Source: a virus
Length of the DNA stretch: 47,248 nt
Direction: 5' to 3' (one strand)
Virus record (IMG/VR): IMGVR_UViG_3300008113_000326
Coordinates: 1 to 47,248 of that record
Below are positions 45,455-47,248 of the stretch, piece after piece. Numbering within the stretch: the first letter of the stretch is position 1; the number at the start of each line of letters is the position of its first letter. Made by a program: the position numbers and the translations under genes. The notes under the pieces were generated by a model. That model worked only from the letters and a program-made list of their open reading frames with translations. It had not been told where the DNA came from and searched no databases.

Positions 45455-45462
45455 TATTTACC
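45455..45462 (-). promoter_or_regulatory. Late-type promoter box (GGTAAATA)
   Basis: The minus strand reads GGTAAATA 16 bases before the start at 45438. It resembles the boxes at 26527 and 34056 in position, and touches the palindrome at 45460-45478. Confidence 0.35.
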
Positions 45463-45478
45463 ATGAGACTCTCATGGT
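45460..45478. promoter_or_regulatory. Perfect 9-bp palindrome (operator candidate)
   Basis: ACCATGAGA-C-TCTCATGGT, a perfect dyad with one central base, directly upstream of the late-type box for the two minus-strand mini-genes. There is no T run, so a terminator is unlikely. The remaining stretch to the promoter at 45550 is AT-rich with GTTG/CAAC repeats and no gene. Confidence 0.5.
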
Positions 45479-45549
45479 TTCTACTAATACACTAAAATTC
45501 CTGGGTAAAATCGTTGATTTTTTGTTGTTTTTTAGCAACATTATTTCGG

Positions 45550-45578
45550 TTGACCCCAAATGCCCGAAATGCTATAAT
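45550..45578 (+). promoter_or_regulatory. Repeated sigma70 promoter module, copy 6
   Basis: TTGACC (45550-45555), 17-base spacer, TATAAT (45573-45578), leader ACACATAAACAGCAAACAGG and 29 bases to ATG 45608. Confidence 0.9.
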
Positions 45579-45607
45579 ATACACATAAACAGCAAACAGG
45601 AGTCAGA

Positions 45608-45883
45608 ATGTTTTACATCGTTGCTAAAGGTACTGGTTTAATCGTAACAGACGGTCCCAACAAGACTCGTGCATACAAAACTTTTCCTGCGGCTCACGCC
45701 ACCCGCACTCGTCTTTGCCGCAAAGCAGGCTGGACTGTGGACCAACTGAACATTGTGAGCCGTGACACTTACCGGGCTCCCAAGATGACAGTGACGAATT
45801 TGATGAGCGGCGCACCAGTGGAAATTGATGCAGACACTCCTTGGTCGTGCAACCCTGCCAGCGAAACTTATTGGTCAATGTAA
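45608..45883 (+). CDS. Small basic protein, unknown
   Basis: 91 residues: MFYIVAKGTGLIVTDGPNKT, then a basic helix HATRTRLCRKAGWTVDQL and VSRDTYRAPKMTVTNLMSGA. Possibly DNA-binding; the family is unknown. It has its own promoter-module copy, and a second copy begins six bases after its stop. Confidence 0.6.
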   Translation: MFYIVAKGTGLIVTDGPNKTRAYKTFPAAHATRTRLCRKAGWTVDQLNIVSRDTYRAPKMTVTNLMSGAPVEIDADTPWSCNPASETYWSM

Positions 45884-45888
45884 AACGG

Positions 45889-45917
45889 TTGACAACAATC
45901 GCCAAAACTGTTATAAT
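45889..45917 (+). promoter_or_regulatory. Repeated sigma70 promoter module, copy 7
   Basis: TTGACA (45889-45894), 17-base spacer, TATAAT (45912-45917), shortened leader ACACATCGCAACAAGGAG, 25 bases to ATG 45943. It has the best -35 of the family but lacks part of the ATAAACA leader. Confidence 0.9.
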
Positions 45918-45942
45918 TAACACATCGCAACAAGGAGTCTAC

Positions 45943-46200
45943 ATGTCAGCACTGAACACTTATCTGGATCGTAAAAATGCTTTTGCCAAAATGTTTGGCC
46001 AGAAGGCTCTAAGCCTGCAGAACGCCACAGATCGTCAGCGTATTGCAGACAGCATTGATGCTGACCTAAGCCCAGAGAATTTGACCTGCGATGGTGAACT
46101 GCCACGCAGTCAAGTGCAAGCTCGTTACCGGGCATTGACTGCCGCGGCCAAAGAGCTCCAGAAGCTGGACCCTTCGGTTAAATTTTACGAATTTGTTTAA
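45943..46200 (+). CDS. Small helical protein, unknown
   Basis: 85 residues from ATG 45943: LNTYLDRKNAFAKMFGQKAL, then DRQRIADSIDADLSPENLTC and ARYRALTAAAKELQKLDPSV. It has a helical pattern. No family is recognised. It is the first gene after the last promoter copy and probably leads the unit to the window end. Confidence 0.6.
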   Translation: MSALNTYLDRKNAFAKMFGQKALSLQNATDRQRIADSIDADLSPENLTCDGELPRSQVQARYRALTAAAKELQKLDPSVKFYEFV

Positions 46201-46210
46201 GAGTTCAAAA

Positions 46211-46429
46211 ATGAACATGCCAATTGTACCGGACAATGTGATCAAGTTCTGGGCTGATCCTAGGTTTGAAATCCTGGCAGAAATGGACAAACTATTGAAC
46301 GGCAGCAAGATCTGGGGCGGCCAGGAATGGGTCTACCATCCCATCCATCCTGTGAAATATCAGCCTGTTGCTGAAAAAGTTCGTGTAGCAATGGATGCGC
46401 TAAAAGCAGAATACGGAGTTGAAGAATGA
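46211..46429 (+). CDS. Small unknown protein ending in YGVEE
   Basis: 72 residues from ATG 46211: MNMPIVPDNVIKFWADPRFE, LNGSKIWGGQEWVYHP, VAMDALKAEYGVEE. The GGAGTTGAAGA coding for GVEE is the ribosome site of the next gene, as in the operon at 35-37 kb. Unknown function. Confidence 0.6.
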   Translation: MNMPIVPDNVIKFWADPRFEILAEMDKLLNGSKIWGGQEWVYHPIHPVKYQPVAEKVRVAMDALKAEYGVEE

Positions 46430-46548
46430 CATTGTATACCATACGCTGGACTCAGTCCTACCCAGACTGGATTCCCTTGGAGTTGCCCATAACTGACCTG
46501 AGCCTGGCCCGTGAAGTGCTGGCCGGCATCATGCAAAAAAGGACCTGA
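46426..46548 (+). CDS. Very small unknown protein
   Basis: 40 residues: MTLYTIRWTQSYPDWIPLEL, PITDLSLAREVLAGIMQKRT. The start overlaps the previous stop (ATGA) and uses its GGAG. Soluble, unknown. Confidence 0.5.
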   Translation: MTLYTIRWTQSYPDWIPLELPITDLSLAREVLAGIMQKRT

Positions 46549-46550
46549 CC

Positions 46551-46751
46551 ATGTGGACTGTGATTTTGATTTTGGCCACTGGCACACAAAATGTAGGACA
46601 GTATTCCACTGTTCAGGCCTGTGAGGCTGCGGCCTTGAAGTTTCAGCAACAAAAGGTTGTGGCTGCCTGTGTGCCACAAGAAACACCTGAACAAGGTCTA
46701 GTTCGCATGCAGGCCATTATGAAAACTCTGATAGAAAGCATGCCCAAATGA
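46551..46751 (+). CDS. Small protein, possibly exported
   Basis: 66 residues: MWTVILILATGTQNVGQYST, VQACEAAALKFQQQKVVAAC and a helical C-terminus. A short hydrophobic start and two cysteines about 20 residues apart would fit a small periplasmic protein with one disulfide, but the signal is weak. The stop overlaps the next start (ATGA). Confidence 0.55.
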   Translation: MWTVILILATGTQNVGQYSTVQACEAAALKFQQQKVVAACVPQETPEQGLVRMQAIMKTLIESMPK

Positions 46752-47098
46752 AATGGTTTGCTGAAACAACTGTTTGGAGTGACGCTACCATTCCCAATGG
46801 TGTGTACTTGCTGGACGATGGCAAAAGCAAGATGTATGCATTTCGGCCTCAGGGCACCGGCGATATCAAGGTGTTTCGGAATCCAATCCGCATTGACACT
46901 CGTGGACGCAAGTTCATGATCAATCCTGTGCAGTTCAAGACCCAGTTACAAGAACCAGAACCTGAAGGTCGTGTCTGGATGGTGAAAGGCTCAAAGGGCA
47001 ACGAGTACAAAGTCACAGAAAGTGGCGGCAACTTCTCATGCACCTGTTCTGGATTTCGATTCCGCGGAGACTGCAAGCACGTTAAAGGTGTGGCATGA
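46748..47098 (+). CDS. SWIM zinc-finger protein
   Basis: 116 residues. The C-terminal CTCSGFRFRGDCKHVKGV is a SWIM finger (C-x-C-xn-C-x-H), a zinc module for DNA or protein binding. The N-terminal ~75 residues (YLLDDGKSKMYAFRPQGTGD, RGRKFMINPVQF) are a beta-rich domain, with VWMVKGSKGNEYKVTESGG leading into the finger. Related short SWIM proteins are common in large phages; the target is unknown. Confidence 0.8.
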   Translation: MKWFAETTVWSDATIPNGVYLLDDGKSKMYAFRPQGTGDIKVFRNPIRIDTRGRKFMINPVQFKTQLQEPEPEGRVWMVKGSKGNEYKVTESGGNFSCTCSGFRFRGDCKHVKGVA

Positions 47099-47248
47099 AA
47101 TTGTTGTTGTCCATAGCCGTGTTGTTGTCAAGTAGCGCGGTCACTGCTCAAAGTTATAACATACAATTTGAAGCTCAACCCGACTTGCCAGAAAAAAGCA
47201 TACGCTGGGTTGTGGTAGAAGATGTCAGTGAATTTTGCCAGGCCAAAA
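47095..47248 (+). CDS. Exported protein, partial at window end
   Basis: 51 residues visible, cut by the window edge. Signal peptide MKLLLSIAVLLSSSAVTA, then QSYNIQFEAQPDLPEKSIRW and VVVEDVSEFCQA. The start overlaps the preceding stop (ATGA). The family cannot be judged from the fragment. Confidence 0.6.
   Translation, partial: MKLLLSIAVLLSSSAVTAQSYNIQFEAQPDLPEKSIRWVVVEDVSEFCQAK

Overview
The window is part of a large T4-type tailed phage genome. The supporting genes are a tail spike, a PAAR spike-tip protein, class Ia ribonucleotide reductase with glutaredoxin, an ATP-dependent DNA ligase, a UvdE-type repair endonuclease, Hsp20, Twitch-type radical SAM and 2OG-oxygenase genes, plus dozens of tightly packed small genes joined by ATGA or TAATG overlaps. 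The host is probably a betaproteobacterium, and freshwater is a guess. This rests on a Porin_4-type porin closest in pattern to those of Burkholderiales/Neisseriales, a phasin-like protein, and many near-consensus sigma70 promoters. The genome is incomplete here: genes run off both ends.

Layout. (1) 1-10.3 kb, plus strand: tail spike, then an nrdA - class II aldolase - unknown - nrdB - unknown - glutaredoxin operon, then an Sm-like protein, PAAR tip and a large Ala/Thr-rich structural protein. (2) 10.3-11.4 kb: a self-contained transcription unit (sigma70 promoter, signal-peptide porin, two tandem terminators). (3) 11.4-17.3 kb: small early-type genes, DNA ligase, a gene remnant and a structured non-coding stretch. 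(4) 17.3-21.2 kb: membrane/coiled-coil protein, ClpX, Hsp20 and ClpS. The hsp20 leader can fold like a ROSE RNA thermometer. (5) 21.2-27.9 kb: metallophosphoesterase, glycosyltransferase-like protein, UDP-sugar dehydrogenase, 2OG-Fe(II) oxygenase, a broken amidinotransferase and UvdE, the last probably on a leaderless mRNA. (6) 27.9-34.0 kb, minus strand: exported and membrane proteins, a fatty acid desaturase, and a 769-residue exported protein with eight 22-residue Cys repeats. TATAAATA-like late promoters occur here. (7) 34.1-40.6 kb: phasin-like gene, a run of very small genes, then exported proteins and lipoproteins including an entericidin-like peptide. (8) 40.6-47.2 kb: two ClpP-type proteases with intact triads, a large unknown protein, a radical SAM gene with its partner, and more small genes.

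How it fits together. Two systems stand out. One is a phage-borne proteostasis set: ClpX with intact Walker, pore and IGF elements, ClpS, two ClpP paralogues, and Hsp20 under apparent heat or fold control. The other is an envelope-remodelling set: porin, desaturase, four lipoproteins, several exported proteins and sugar-nucleotide enzymes. Regulation looks two-tiered. A repeated sigma70 promoter module with a fixed 25-30 nt leader drives small early genes, while TAAATA boxes precede minus-strand genes. Functions are assigned from motifs recalled without database searches.
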